Positions 28,702-37,477 of a stretch of 64,000 bases of DNA are shown here, in pieces (the first letter of the stretch is position 1; each line of letters begins with the position of its first letter). The notes under the pieces are model-generated. The model was given only the letters and a program-made list of their open reading frames with translations. It did not search any database and was not told the DNA's origin. A program made the translations under genes and the position numbers. Source of the DNA: an uncultured Collinsella sp. (lineage in GTDB: Bacteria; Actinomycetota; Coriobacteriia; Coriobacteriales; Coriobacteriaceae); contig UPXY01000008.1 of assembly GCA_900538305.1 (NCBI GenBank), forward strand, positions 7,041 through 71,040. The letters are read 5' to 3'.

Positions 28702-28865
28702 CGACGCCTCCCGTCTCGTCTTTGCTCGATGGCATCACTATAATAGAACATGTGTTCGTTTTCAAGGAAGAGACCACGCTCGTTCAGTTCGGGCTGGGAA
28801 GCGCGAAGGCGCGCCGGACATCTCGCCCGGCGCACCTTCGCTTCATCCAGCTTGTCTAAAGAACC

Positions 28866-29285
28866 CTACGCCAACGAAGCGCCGAGCGCCTTACAGGCCT
28901 CTGCCGCCTCGCCCTCGGGGTAGTCCTTGGCGATAACCGTATCGGCAATCGTGACGCCTGCCGCCTCGGCACGCTCGCGCCAAAGATCCATCCACTCGCC
29001 GTCTGCCCAATCGTAGCTGCCGAACAAGGCGACCTTTCGACCCGGAAGCTCCGGTTCGACCCCATCCCACATGGGCTCGAACTCATCGCTCTCCAGTTCT
29101 TCCGACCCCATCGCCGGACACCCAAATGCAAATGCGTCATAATCGTCCAGCGCAGATGCCGAAAACTCCGCGCAGGCGATCACGTCCACCTCTGCCCCTG
29201 CGTCGCGCGCGCCTTCGGCAACGAGCTCCGCCATGGCCTCGGTGTTGCCCGTGCCGCTCCAGTACACAACCGCGATCTTGCCCAT
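28866..29285 (-). CDS. Flavodoxin
   Basis: A 139-residue short-chain flavodoxin that carries one or two electrons on FMN. The phosphate loop WSGTGNTEAM and the FGCPAMGSEELESDEFEPMW flavin-flanking segment are clear, as is the GSYDWADGEWMDLW second loop. It lies 62 bases downstream of a DUF3793 gene, a pairing I know from anaerobic gut bacteria, where flavodoxin replaces ferredoxin under iron shortage. Confidence 0.93.
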   Translation of the reverse strand: MGKIAVVYWSGTGNTEAMAELVAEGARDAGAEVDVIACAEFSASALDDYDAFAFGCPAMGSEELESDEFEPMWDGVEPELPGRKVALFGSYDWADGEWMDLWRERAEAAGVTIADTVIAKDYPEGEAAEACKALGASLA

Positions 29286-29347
29286 ACTCCTACCTTTCTA
29301 TTAGAGGCTGCATGTAACAGCCTGGTACCACGATGAAATCTGCCGCA

Positions 29348-30103
29348 CTACGCAACGCGGGAACGCGCCGGGTCGCGGGCTAAATCAACCAGTGACGCAC
29401 CCGCCGCAAAAAGGGTCTGCGCGCGCCGGGTGCAGCGCTTGTACCGTGCGAACCGATACTGCGCGCCACGCACGTCGCCATATACCTTCCAACACCCGCA
29501 GCACAGGAACTCGCGCCCCTCGTGCTCGATGAAACCACGTACATCGGCCGCGGGATACCCGAGGAAGTAGCCGACCTCATGGGGCACGGCCTGCTCGGTG
29601 AACCGTTCGGCAAGACGCTCGACGCAAGCGCTGAGGAAATCCTCGTCGCGGGCGGATGCGAAGGGGGCGCGCCGAGCAGGCACGGCCAGGCGCAACCCCC
29701 TTCCATGTCGCGCGTGCGCGCAGGCAGGATACCCCAGGCACAAGAGGTCGCCCGCAACGTCGTCATCGCCCAAATGGCATTCGAGGAGAGCTGGGCGATA
29801 CGCGTACACGAGCGCGCCGAACGGCCGCCACGCGATGACGCGGCAGCGCACCCCTTCGCGGGCGAGCTTCTCGTCGAGCTCCGCTACGATGTGCGAAAGG
29901 GCGCGCCGCCGCGCCGCAAACAACTCCGCCTCACCCTCCGCGTCCGCCGCCGCCGGACATCGCTCCTCGGAGCAATCAGGGCAGTCCGCAACGAAGCACC
30001 CGCGGAACGTGAAGAGGTTGGCTGGCTTCGCGCCAAGAAGCACAGGAGCCCAGGAGCGGACCGCTATGGCCTCGAACGCTTGGGGTGTAATCGGTCGCTC
30101 CAC
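29348..30103 (-). CDS. DUF3793 family protein
   Basis: A 251-residue protein with the DUF3793 pattern: VLLGAKPANLFTFRG near the start, PHEVGYFLGYPAADVRGFIEH in the middle, and CCGCWKVYGD followed by a RYKRCTRR basic block. Function is unknown; its neighbours here (flavodoxin, an ABC exporter with AraC regulator) suggest a link to iron limitation. I choose the GTG at 30103 because AGGAGG precedes it; an ATG at 30124 would add 7 residues without a good site. Confidence 0.85.
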   Translation of the reverse strand: MERPITPQAFEAIAVRSWAPVLLGAKPANLFTFRGCFVADCPDCSEERCPAAADAEGEAELFAARRRALSHIVAELDEKLAREGVRCRVIAWRPFGALVYAYRPALLECHLGDDDVAGDLLCLGYPACAHARHGRGLRLAVPARRAPFASARDEDFLSACVERLAERFTEQAVPHEVGYFLGYPAADVRGFIEHEGREFLCCGCWKVYGDVRGAQYRFARYKRCTRRAQTLFAAGASLVDLARDPARSRVA

Positions 30104-30169
30104 AATGCCTCCTGTACTTCTCATTTGTTAGCCTTGCTTAACTTATCAGATATGAGCTACCTTTGCTAG

Positions 30170-30197
30170 AAAAAAGTTAGATTTGGTTATCTTTTTT
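30170..30197. promoter_or_regulatory. Putative operator AAAGTTAGATTTGGTTATCTTT
   Basis: An imperfect dyad upstream of the DUF3793-flavodoxin pair. Its core AGTTAG-N5-GGTTATCTTT closely resembles the dyad at 36501-36528 (AGTTAACCATGGTTATCTTT), and the AGTTAACC half recurs at 33909-33926 before the ABC exporter. A shared metal-responsive or AraC regulator is likely; identity unknown. Confidence 0.5.
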
Positions 30198-30269
30198 AGA
30201 AGCCGTCCGCGAACATGGAGCCCGCGGACGGCCGATCGAACAGAAAATACGCGTGCTGGCAACGAGAGC

Positions 30270-32003
30270 CTACAGCGTCCAGTCTGCGCTCTCGGTTTGC
30301 AGGCGGACCATGCGGGCGAAGAGGCCGCCCGCGGCGAGCAGCTCTTCCGGAGAGCCCTGCTCGGCAACACGGCCGCCCTCGAGCACCACGATCTTGTTCG
30401 CGCTCATGACGGTGCGCATGCGGTGAGCGATCACGATGACGGTCTTGCCGGCGAGCAGGCGCGAGAGCGCCTCCTGGACCTGCGTCTCGTTCTCCACGTC
30501 GAGTGACGCCGTTGCCTCGTCCAGGAGCACGACCGGCGCGTCCTTGAGCAGGGCGCGGGCGATGGAGATGCGCTGGCGCTCACCGCCGGAAAGGCGCGTG
30601 CCGTTCTCACCGATCATCGTGTCGTAGCCCTGCGGCAGGCGGCTCACGAACTCGTCGCAGTTGGCCGCGCGCGCCGCCGCGAGCACCTCCTCGTCGGTGG
30701 CGCCGCGCCGGCCGAGGCGGATGTTGCCCATCACTGTGTCGTCAAAGAGCAGCACGTCCTGGAAGACCACGGAGAAGTCGCCGAGAAGGACCTCGGGGTC
30801 CACGGCTGCCACATCCACGCCGCCCACGGTTACGCGCCCCGCGTCGGCATCCCACAGGCGCGCTGCCAGACGGGCGCAGGTGGACTTGCCGGAGCCGGAT
30901 GGTCCCACGAGCGCCGTGACCTCGCCCTCGCGTGCCGTGAAGGTCACGCCGTCCAGGACCTTCTCGCCACGATCGTAGGAGAAGGACACGTCCTCGAAGG
31001 CGACGTCGTGCCCTGCAGGCTCGTACGTCTCGCCTCCTTGCGCGAGCGGCTCCTCGTAGAAGCCCTTCATGCGCGCCGCGGCCGTCTTGGCCGAGAAGAG
31101 CTCGGCGATGAGCATGAGGCACTGGTCGAAGGGTGCGTAGATGCGGCTCACCACCACGAGGAAGGCGAAGAGCGTCATGAACGTGCAAGAGCCCTCCAGG
31201 ATGAGCGCCGCGCCCACGAGCACCGTGGTGGCAAGACCCAGGCGCAGCACGATCTGGGCGCCGTTGACGGCGATGCCGCAGGCGATCTCCGAGCGGGCTG
31301 CCTGGCGCTCCGCGGCGTCCACATCGGCATGGATGCGCTCGAGGTAGCGCTCCTCCTGGTTGGTCGCGCGCACCTCGCGCACGCACTCGAGCGCCTCCTG
31401 GATGTCCTCCGAGGTTGCAAGGCCGCGCATGCGCGTAGCCTCCATCATGGGCTGGAGCGCGCGCCGCGCGCCGAAGAGGATGGCGAGCCCCACCGGGCAG
31501 CTCCAGAGCGACGCGAGCGCGAGCCGCCAGTCAAAGGAGAACAGGCAGACGGCCGCCACGGTGAGCGTAATGTAGGCGCCATAGAGCTCGGGCAGCACGT
31601 GGCTGTAGGCGTGCTCGGTGGTCTTGACGTCGGTCATGAGGGTCTCGGTGAGGTCGGCTAGGTCGCGACGGCCGAAGAAGCCCAAGGGCAGCTTGCGCAG
31701 GCGTTCGGCGAGGTTGATGCGCTGCCGGCCGCTCTCCTTGTAGATGACGCCGTACTGGTAGTAGTAGGCCCAGTACTCCGCTACGAAGAGCGCGACGGCA
31801 AAGGCGACAAGGCCAGCTGCGTACGGGAGGAGGTTCGGCAGCGGCGCGCCCTCGGTGAGGTGTGCCACGAGCTCACTCATGAGCAGGTAGAGGGCACCCA
31901 CGCCGCCAAAGACCACGAGGTTCGAGGCTGCCGTCCACACGGCGCCGAGCTTGACGTTGCGCATGCCCTCGTCGGTGAGGGCGTACTTCTCCTGGATACT
32001 CAT
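30270..32003 (-). CDS. ABC exporter half-transporter B (fused membrane and ATPase domains)
   Basis: A 577-residue half-transporter with about six membrane helices in residues 1-310 and an ATPase in the C-terminal 240. Walker A is GPSGSGKST, Q-loop FQDVLLF, signature LSGGERQRISIARALL, Walker B VVLLDEATASLD and switch His IAHRM, all intact. It begins exactly where the gene for half-transporter A ends, so the two form a coupled heterodimer. The pair with a divergent AraC regulator resembles YbtP/YbtQ and IrtAB systems for siderophores, but export of another small molecule is equally possible. Confidence 0.92.
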   Translation of the reverse strand: MSIQEKYALTDEGMRNVKLGAVWTAASNLVVFGGVGALYLLMSELVAHLTEGAPLPNLLPYAAGLVAFAVALFVAEYWAYYYQYGVIYKESGRQRINLAERLRKLPLGFFGRRDLADLTETLMTDVKTTEHAYSHVLPELYGAYITLTVAAVCLFSFDWRLALASLWSCPVGLAILFGARRALQPMMEATRMRGLATSEDIQEALECVREVRATNQEERYLERIHADVDAAERQAARSEIACGIAVNGAQIVLRLGLATTVLVGAALILEGSCTFMTLFAFLVVVSRIYAPFDQCLMLIAELFSAKTAAARMKGFYEEPLAQGGETYEPAGHDVAFEDVSFSYDRGEKVLDGVTFTAREGEVTALVGPSGSGKSTCARLAARLWDADAGRVTVGGVDVAAVDPEVLLGDFSVVFQDVLLFDDTVMGNIRLGRRGATDEEVLAAARAANCDEFVSRLPQGYDTMIGENGTRLSGGERQRISIARALLKDAPVVLLDEATASLDVENETQVQEALSRLLAGKTVIVIAHRMRTVMSANKIVVLEGGRVAEQGSPEELLAAGGLFARMVRLQTESADWTL

Positions 32004-33839
32004 CTACTCCACCTCCGCGGCGCTCGTGATGCGCCAGCTCACGGACTTCTCGTAGTCTGCCCACATGCGGGCGTAGAGGCCGCCCGCCGCCAGCAGCTCG
32101 CCGTGCGTGCCCTGCTCGGCCACGCGACCGGCGTCGAGCACCACGATCTTGTCGGCGTTTCGCACCGTGGAGAGGCGGTGCGCGATCATGAGGACGGTGC
32201 GCGGTGAGCCGTCGCGCCCGTGGGCGAGGCGCTTGAAGGCCGCCTGGATCTTGACCTCGTTCTCGGGGTCGGCGAAGGCCGTCGCCTCGTCGAGCACCAC
32301 CACCGGAGCATCCTTCAGAATCGCGCGGGCGATCATGAGGCGCTGCACCTCGCCGCCGGAGAGGTGGGTGCCACCCGTCCCCACGAGCGTGTCGGCACCT
32401 TGAGGCAGCTTCTCCAGGATGTCCGCGCACTGGGCGGCCTCGAGCGCGGCGAGCGCCTCCTCGCGGGTGGCCTCGGGGCGCGCGGCGCGCACGTTCTCCA
32501 GGATCGTCTGGCGGAAGGGTCGGTTGGCTTGGAAGACAAAGGCAACGCAGTCCATGAGGTCGTGCGGGTCCATCTCGCGCACGTCCACGCCGCCGAGCGT
32601 CACGCGTCCGGCGTCCACGTCCCAGAAGCGGGGCACGAGGCTCGCCGCCGTGGTCTTGCCGCCGCCGGAGGGGCCCACAAGCGCCACCGTCGCGCCGGCC
32701 GGCACCTCAAAGCTCACGTGGTCGAGCGCCGGAGCGTCCGCGCCCTCGTAGGTAAAGGTCACGTCCTCGAAGCGGATGGCGTTGCCCGCGGGCGTGCGAG
32801 GTGCGGCGGGGGCGGATATCACGGGCGCGGCAAGCACCTCCTCCACACGACTGACCGCGTCCGCCGCAGACTGGAACGCCTCGGACATGAACATCACGCG
32901 GGTCATGGCGGTAGGAATCACGGCAGAGAAGATCGCGTAGAACGCGAAGTTGGCCACGAAGCGCGCGAAGTCTCCCTCGCCGGGGGCTACGAGGATCGCT
33001 GCCGGCACGAGAAAGATCGCAACGCCGTTGATGATGGTGAGCGAGAGCGACTGCGGCGTCTGGCACCACTTGACAGCGTAGTCCTGCGCGAGCCGCGTGA
33101 ACTCCTCGATAGCGTCATGGAACGCGCGGAAGCTGTAGACCGTCTGCTGGAAGACCTTGACCACGGGGATGCCGCGCACGTACTCGGTGCCGGTCTTGTT
33201 CATCTTGACGAGCGACTCCATGTAGCGCGTCATGAAGTCCATGCCGCGCCCGCCCATCATGTAGAACATGCAGGCGAGCGAGACGACCACCGACACCATG
33301 CAGGCGAGCCCGAGCCGCCAGTCAAAAACGAAAAACAGCACCAGCATGCCCACGATCATGGCTACGGAACCCGCGGTGTCCGGTAGTTTGTGGGCAAGAA
33401 GCCCTTCGGTTTCCGCAGCGCAGCCGTCCACCACACGGCGCAGGGCGCCCGAGGCGTGCGTGTCGAAGTAGCCCAGGCTCGCGTGCATGAGATGGTCCGT
33501 AGTGCGTTTGCGCATGTTGGACGCACAGCGGAAGGCCGCGAGGTGCGTGCACATGAGGCCGGCGAAGTAGATGAGGATGCTCGCGGCCGCAAGGCCGAAC
33601 GCCCACCAGCCATACGCGGCGATGCCAGTGGCCGCTCCCCAGTCGGGGGCCACGGCGATGAGGTCGCGCGCCACGAGCCAGATGCAGACGTACGGGCCAA
33701 AGCTCACGAGCATCGAGACGGCAGAGAGCGCGCAGCCCAGGTACGTGAGCGCGCGCCGTGGGCCGGCGAAGGCGAGCAAGCGGCTCACAGCGCCCTTGCC
33801 GCGGGCGCTGCCCGCTGTTGTCGCTTGCGATTCAGACAT
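32004..33839 (-). CDS. ABC exporter half-transporter A (fused membrane and ATPase domains)
   Basis: A 611-residue partner of the gene at 30270-32003. The N-terminal half has about six helices. The C-terminal ATPase has GPSGGGKTT, FQANRPF, LSGGEVQRLMIARAIL, VVVLDEATAFADPEN and IAHRLS. The truncated ABC protein at 48123-49721 is its paralogue: both share the FVFDWR(L/F)GLA segment, the VEYVRG(I/M)PVVK(V/T)F segment and the DEATAF(A/S)DPENE ending. Gene order A then B with zero gap shows a strict operon. Confidence 0.92.
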   Translation of the reverse strand: MSESQATTAGSARGKGAVSRLLAFAGPRRALTYLGCALSAVSMLVSFGPYVCIWLVARDLIAVAPDWGAATGIAAYGWWAFGLAAASILIYFAGLMCTHLAAFRCASNMRKRTTDHLMHASLGYFDTHASGALRRVVDGCAAETEGLLAHKLPDTAGSVAMIVGMLVLFFVFDWRLGLACMVSVVVSLACMFYMMGGRGMDFMTRYMESLVKMNKTGTEYVRGIPVVKVFQQTVYSFRAFHDAIEEFTRLAQDYAVKWCQTPQSLSLTIINGVAIFLVPAAILVAPGEGDFARFVANFAFYAIFSAVIPTAMTRVMFMSEAFQSAADAVSRVEEVLAAPVISAPAAPRTPAGNAIRFEDVTFTYEGADAPALDHVSFEVPAGATVALVGPSGGGKTTAASLVPRFWDVDAGRVTLGGVDVREMDPHDLMDCVAFVFQANRPFRQTILENVRAARPEATREEALAALEAAQCADILEKLPQGADTLVGTGGTHLSGGEVQRLMIARAILKDAPVVVLDEATAFADPENEVKIQAAFKRLAHGRDGSPRTVLMIAHRLSTVRNADKIVVLDAGRVAEQGTHGELLAAGGLYARMWADYEKSVSWRITSAAEVE

Positions 33840-33908
33840 GTCATCCTCCCTTATCGTTTGGAGTCTTGCGTGGATATCTTCCGCACCGTATCATGAGATG
33901 ACGATATT

Positions 33909-33926
33909 GTTAGTTTGGGTTAACTC
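33909..33926. promoter_or_regulatory. Putative operator between ABC exporter and araC gene
   Basis: GTTAGTTTGGGTTAACTC lies in the 128-bp divergent gap. Read on the minus strand it begins GAGTTAACC, the same half-site as in the dyad at 36501-36528. It is suitably placed to control both the exporter and the AraC gene. Confidence 0.45.
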
Positions 33927-33967
33927 ATTTGATACAAATCGGCAAGTACTAAGGACGCTTCTTCAAA

Positions 33968-34960
33968 ATGGCAAACATGGGAGACATCCCGCGTGAGCTC
34001 GTCGCGCTCTTCGAACCACAGGTAGAGCAGCTTGGTATCCGGCTTGAGCAGCGCGGAGCGGTGTGGGCAGGCGGAGCATCGAACAGCAGGGCAAAAGGCT
34101 CGATGTGGCTTTGCGCGCTGTCCCCGAACTGTCTCGTGCTCTGCCATGACGTCGAGCCGCTCGAGGACATGCCGCTGTTCGAGGGCTCGCTGGGGCCGTA
34201 CGCGTGCGCCTGCACCATGGGAGACGATGCCGTGGCTTGCTCTCAAGGCTGCGGCCTCCCCCTCAGGTTCATCGAGTCCGCCCACGACGGACGGCGCACG
34301 AGGGACGAGGTTGCCACGTTTGTCGAACAAGGGCCGCGCACCCTATCGAGCAGCCTGCTGGCGCATCATGTCTACCGTTCCCGCTCCTTCATCATGCTGC
34401 CGGATTTCTTCGATGAGCTTGACCGACGCTATCCGGGGGAATTCCGAGGGCTTTTCCCGGCATTCGGCGAACCCTGGAATCGCCAGAGCCAGCGAGCGAT
34501 TGCGCGCGCACTGAGCGCCATCCCCACGAGCTCCCCGCTTCGCCCGTGCGAGGAGCTCGGCCTGCTCTCGAATGTCACCTCACTCATGGCTTCGCTCGCA
34601 ATGGATGCGGCGCGTGGGCCGTGCGAAGACTCCTCGTCTCAGAGCCTTGCCGACCAAGCAAAGGAACGCATACGCGCCGCTATCGAGTTGAATGGAGCCC
34701 CTCCGACCGTGGGCGCCCTGGCTCGAGAGCTTTACGTGAGCCGATCGCATCTCTGCGCTGCGTTCAAACGCGAGACGGGACTGGCCGTAGGCACCTACGC
34801 CCGCCATGCGCGGATGGAGCGTGCGTATCGGCTCCTTGAGGATGACGCGCTATCTGTTGCAGATATCGCCGAGGCGCTCGGCTACCCAAGCGTCTCGGCC
34901 TTTTGCCATGCCTTCTCACATGCCGCCGGCATCTCCCCCAGGGCGTGGCGCGAGGCGTGA
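33968..34960 (+). CDS. AraC family transcriptional regulator
   Basis: A 330-residue regulator with an N-terminal sensing region of unknown fold (two Cys-containing segments, CACTMGDDAVACSQGCG) and a C-terminal AraC-type double helix-turn-helix (PPTVGALARELYVSRSHLCAAFKRETG and DDALSVADIAEALGYPSVSAFCHAFSHAAGISPRAWRE in parts). It is divergent from the ABC exporter and is its probable activator, as YbtA is for ybtPQ. The Cys-rich sensor part might bind a metal or cluster; this is inference. Confidence 0.88.
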   Translation: MANMGDIPRELVALFEPQVEQLGIRLEQRGAVWAGGASNSRAKGSMWLCALSPNCLVLCHDVEPLEDMPLFEGSLGPYACACTMGDDAVACSQGCGLPLRFIESAHDGRRTRDEVATFVEQGPRTLSSSLLAHHVYRSRSFIMLPDFFDELDRRYPGEFRGLFPAFGEPWNRQSQRAIARALSAIPTSSPLRPCEELGLLSNVTSLMASLAMDAARGPCEDSSSQSLADQAKERIRAAIELNGAPPTVGALARELYVSRSHLCAAFKRETGLAVGTYARHARMERAYRLLEDDALSVADIAEALGYPSVSAFCHAFSHAAGISPRAWREA

Positions 34961-35007
34961 ACCAAGGAAAGGCCGGGCTGTTGACTTTGCCGCTCGTCAC
35001 GTAAAAT

Positions 35008-35029
35008 TACCCCAGGGGTTTTTCGACAT
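35008..35029 (+). terminator. CCCCAGGGG-T-run module after araC gene
   Basis: TACCCCAGGGGTTTTTCGAC lies 47 bases after the AraC stop, oriented with that gene and just before the convergent methyltransferase end. Same module as at 18132 and 60852. Confidence 0.7.
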
Positions 35030-35035
35030 AAAACA

Positions 35036-35689
35036 TCAGACGCCCTTGCGCGCAACGGCAATGCAGGCGGTCTGGCCCACGCGGCGCCAGGACACGTCGC
35101 TGAACCAGGTGCCGAGGATGCGGCGCAGCTCGGCCTCGGAGTAGATGCGGACGTCGCCCTCGCGCGAGTACGGCATCCATGCGTTCATGATCGCGCGGGC
35201 GGGCGCCGGCTGCCACGCGTCGCCGATGATAAAGGTGCCGCCGGGCGCGAGCACGCGCCATGCTTGGAAGGCCGCACGCTCCGGATCCGGGTAGTGGTGG
35301 AAGGAGTCATTGCACCAAGCGGCGTCGAACGAGCCGTCGCGAAAGGGCAGGCGCTCGGCGTCGCAGAGCAGGACGTCGGCACGGTCGCCCAGGCGCATGC
35401 GCGCTGCCTCGACCATGCGCGGAGACAGGTCCACGCAGGTGAGGCGCGCGCCCGGCAGCCGGGAGAGCACGAGCTCGCCGAGCACACCCGTGCCGCAACC
35501 GAGGTCAAGAAGGCGCGGTGCGGGGTCACCCGCCACGGCACGCGTCACCTCCGCAAGCACGTGCGGGTACAGGCTCCGCGCGTGCTCGCCCTGCATGCCC
35601 TCGTCATAGGTCGCCGCCTGCGCGTCGAATGCCGTGCGCGAACGAGCCCGCAGCAGCTCGGCATCCTGCTTGTCCATCCTGGCGTTCAT
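35036..35689 (-). CDS. Class I SAM-dependent methyltransferase
   Basis: A 217-residue Rossmann-fold methyltransferase. Motif I is LLDLGCGTGVLGELVL, followed by LTCVDLSPRMVEAAR, motif II DAERLPFRDGSFDAAWCND and motif III VLAPGGTFIIGD, all typical of UbiE/arsenite- or small-molecule methyltransferases. The acceptor is unknown. The start at 35689 has AAAGGA 8 bases before it. A TetR gene lies directly upstream on the same strand, and both have the same 15-bp operator in front. Confidence 0.9.
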   Translation of the reverse strand: MNARMDKQDAELLRARSRTAFDAQAATYDEGMQGEHARSLYPHVLAEVTRAVAGDPAPRLLDLGCGTGVLGELVLSRLPGARLTCVDLSPRMVEAARMRLGDRADVLLCDAERLPFRDGSFDAAWCNDSFHHYPDPERAAFQAWRVLAPGGTFIIGDAWQPAPARAIMNAWMPYSREGDVRIYSEAELRRILGTWFSDVSWRRVGQTACIAVARKGV

Positions 35690-35704
35690 CTTGTTTCCTT
35701 TCTG

Positions 35705-35719
35705 TTGAGCAATGTTCAA
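35705..35719. promoter_or_regulatory. TetR-type operator before the methyltransferase gene
   Basis: TTGAGCAATGTTCAA is a near-palindrome 16 bases before the methyltransferase start. It matches the site at 36390-36404 (read on the other strand) in 14 of 15 bases. Confidence 0.7.
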
Positions 35720-35765
35720 TACAATCGGCCGAAAAGAGCCCCGGCCGCAGCCGGGGCGGAATCCC

Positions 35766-36353
35766 CTAGTCCGCAGTACTCCCCTTACGGAACTCGGCAA
35801 GCAACGCGCGGAGATAGCGTCGGGCGGCCGCGACGGCAGCCTCGTCTGGCATGTTCGGGCCCGAGGCGAGACCCACGCAGGCGTAGACCATGATCGCCGC
35901 GAGCTCGTCGGCATCGGGGGCCGCCCCTCCCCACCTCGCCGCATCCGCCTCGAGCGCGGCTCGCAGGTGCGGCCGCACCGCTTCGCACATGGCGAGCGAG
36001 AGCCGGTCGTGCAGTGCGCCGTGCCCTTCGGTATGGAAAAATGTAGCGTAAGGGTAGTCATCGCTCGCACCGAGCTCAAGAGCTTGCTCGAGCTTCTCGT
36101 CCAACGAGAGATTGTTGTCGTCCAGCAACTCGCAGATGCTTTCGGCGCAGCGACGTGCGTAATCCTCGATGGCCTCGGCGAACATCTTCTCCTTGGAGTC
36201 GAAGTAGTGGTAGGCGAGCCCCGGAGCCACACCAGCTGCACGCGCTACAGCGCGCACGGACACGTTGTCGTAACCCTCTTCTGCGAAAAGCTTCATGGCG
36301 CACGCGAGAAGCTCGCGCCTGCGCTCCTCGGGATTCATCACGGTTTTGGTCAC
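35766..36353 (-). CDS. TetR family regulator
   Basis: A 195-residue repressor. The N-terminal HTH is ERRRELLACAMKLFAEEGYDNVSVRAVARAAGVAPGLAYHYFDSKEKMF across residues 8-57, followed by the ligand-binding helices. I choose GTG at 36353, since AAGGAGG lies 8 bases upstream; a GTG one codon earlier is also possible. It probably controls itself and the methyltransferase gene through the paired TTGA-N7-TCAA sites. Confidence 0.88.
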   Translation of the reverse strand: MTKTVMNPEERRRELLACAMKLFAEEGYDNVSVRAVARAAGVAPGLAYHYFDSKEKMFAEAIEDYARRCAESICELLDDNNLSLDEKLEQALELGASDDYPYATFFHTEGHGALHDRLSLAMCEAVRPHLRAALEADAARWGGAAPDADELAAIMVYACVGLASGPNMPDEAAVAAARRYLRALLAEFRKGSTAD

Positions 36354-36389
36354 CACCGCCACCTCCTTGGGAGGAATCGTACACCGTGA

Positions 36390-36404
36390 TTGAACATTGG
36401 TCAA
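36390..36404. promoter_or_regulatory. TetR-type operator before the tetR gene
   Basis: TTGAACATTGGTCAA is a near-palindrome 37 bases upstream of the TetR start, matching 35705-35719 in 14 of 15 bases on the opposite strand. Confidence 0.7.
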
Positions 36405-36500
36405 TATCAGTCACCACCAACACTAACGATGACTTACCGTCGCATGCGCGCGAAGTGTCAATGGGATCGGGTCTATTGACCTCTCGGCATCTTTGTTATA

Positions 36501-36528
36501 CAAAAGAGTTAACCATGGTTATCTTTTG
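36501..36528. promoter_or_regulatory. Dyad operator CAAAAGAGTTAACCATGG...
   Basis: A dyad around the perfect 12-bp palindrome TAACCATGGTTA (36510-36521), with outer CAAAAGA/TCTTTTG arms offset by 2 bases. It lies about 85 bases upstream of the small membrane gene at 36613. Its right half is nearly the same as in the site at 30170-30197. Confidence 0.6.
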
Positions 36529-36612
36529 AGAATCACGCGGCAATCGTTCGCCAACTCGAAATCTTCCCCGCCAAAATCGACGACATCGTGAACCGAAGCA
36601 AGGTAAAGCAAC

Positions 36613-36837
36613 ATGAACATGAAGAGACATATGAGAATGTCCGGCACCATGGCAGGCGTTGTCGGCATCGGGGCAATCGCCTGCGGTGCTTTTGCTAATG
36701 CATGCCTCACAGTGAGCGCCGAAACCATTCTCATCTTCGGCGGATTCGCCTTCATTGCGCTCGGTTTCAAATTGATTCGTCTTGGATCAAATTGGCGCGG
36801 CGACACGTGCTGCCCCACCAACATACGACCTCGATAG
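36613..36837 (+). CDS. Small membrane protein, unknown function
   Basis: A 74-residue protein with two hydrophobic segments (GVVGIGAIACGAFANACL and ILIFGGFAFIALGFKLI) and a Cys pair near the end (DTCC). The upstream site AGGTAAAG is weak. Placement behind the dyad at 36501-36528 and 7 bases before the next membrane-protein gene supports a real small gene, but I recognise no family. Confidence 0.55.
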   Translation: MNMKRHMRMSGTMAGVVGIGAIACGAFANACLTVSAETILIFGGFAFIALGFKLIRLGSNWRGDTCCPTNIRPR

Positions 36838-36844
36838 GAGAATC

Positions 36845-37477
36845 ATGCCGTTCACCCTTGCGCTCACCACCCTCGGTCTCTTCGGCTCAATTCTCATGTT
36901 CGCCGGCGACATGCTGCTCTACTTCACGCCTGGTGTCTACGACATGGACGGTACGCTCAAGCCGTACCTGCACATCATGCGCGATATTCCCGCTGCGCGC
37001 GTGCGCGTGGGAGGGGCGCTGGGGCCCGTCGCAGCCTTCCTCTACGTGCTCGGTTTTCTGGCGCTTCCCCTTATGGCGCGCGGCGACCTCGCCTGGCTTG
37101 TCTGGCTTGCAGCGGCACTCCTTGCCTTCGCACTCATCTGCGGCGGCGCCTACCACGCGCAGTACGCCTATCTCTCCATCATCGCTAAAGCGGGGCATGA
37201 GAACCTCTACGAGGAGGTTTCCGCCAACATCATGCTTCTCATGCGCCTGGCAACGACCCCCATGTACGCCGGGTTCATCCTGTTCGCCATCGCCATCGTG
37301 CTCGGGCAGACCGTCTTCCCCGTTTGGTTTGTCGTCTTCACGCCCATCGTGACGAGCTTTTTAGGTCTCGTGTGGATGCGCATGCCGCAGCCAGCGCGGT
37401 GCATTCTCTTCGGCGGGTGGAGCAACCTCGTGTTCACGATCATGTTCACTGCTATGCTCATCTGCCTGCTCGCCTAA
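36845..37477 (+). CDS. Integral membrane protein, DUF6796-like
   Basis: A 210-residue protein with six likely membrane helices, starting MPFTLALTTLGLFGSILMFAGDMLLYF. The Asp in the first helix (AGDMLLY), the YDMDGTLKPYLHIMRDIP loop and the GGAYHAQYAY segment match a conserved family of unknown function that I associate with DUF6796. AGGAGA ends 4 bases before the ATG and overlaps the preceding small gene, so the two are probably cotranscribed. Confidence 0.75.
   Translation: MPFTLALTTLGLFGSILMFAGDMLLYFTPGVYDMDGTLKPYLHIMRDIPAARVRVGGALGPVAAFLYVLGFLALPLMARGDLAWLVWLAAALLAFALICGGAYHAQYAYLSIIAKAGHENLYEEVSANIMLLMRLATTPMYAGFILFAIAIVLGQTVFPVWFVVFTPIVTSFLGLVWMRMPQPARCILFGGWSNLVFTIMFTAMLICLLA

Noticed and set aside
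30202..30232. 10-bp hairpin GCCGTCCGCG/CGCGGACGGC after the ABC exporter
   Set aside because: On the exporter strand it is followed by an A-rich, not U-rich, stretch, so I did not call it a terminator with confidence.
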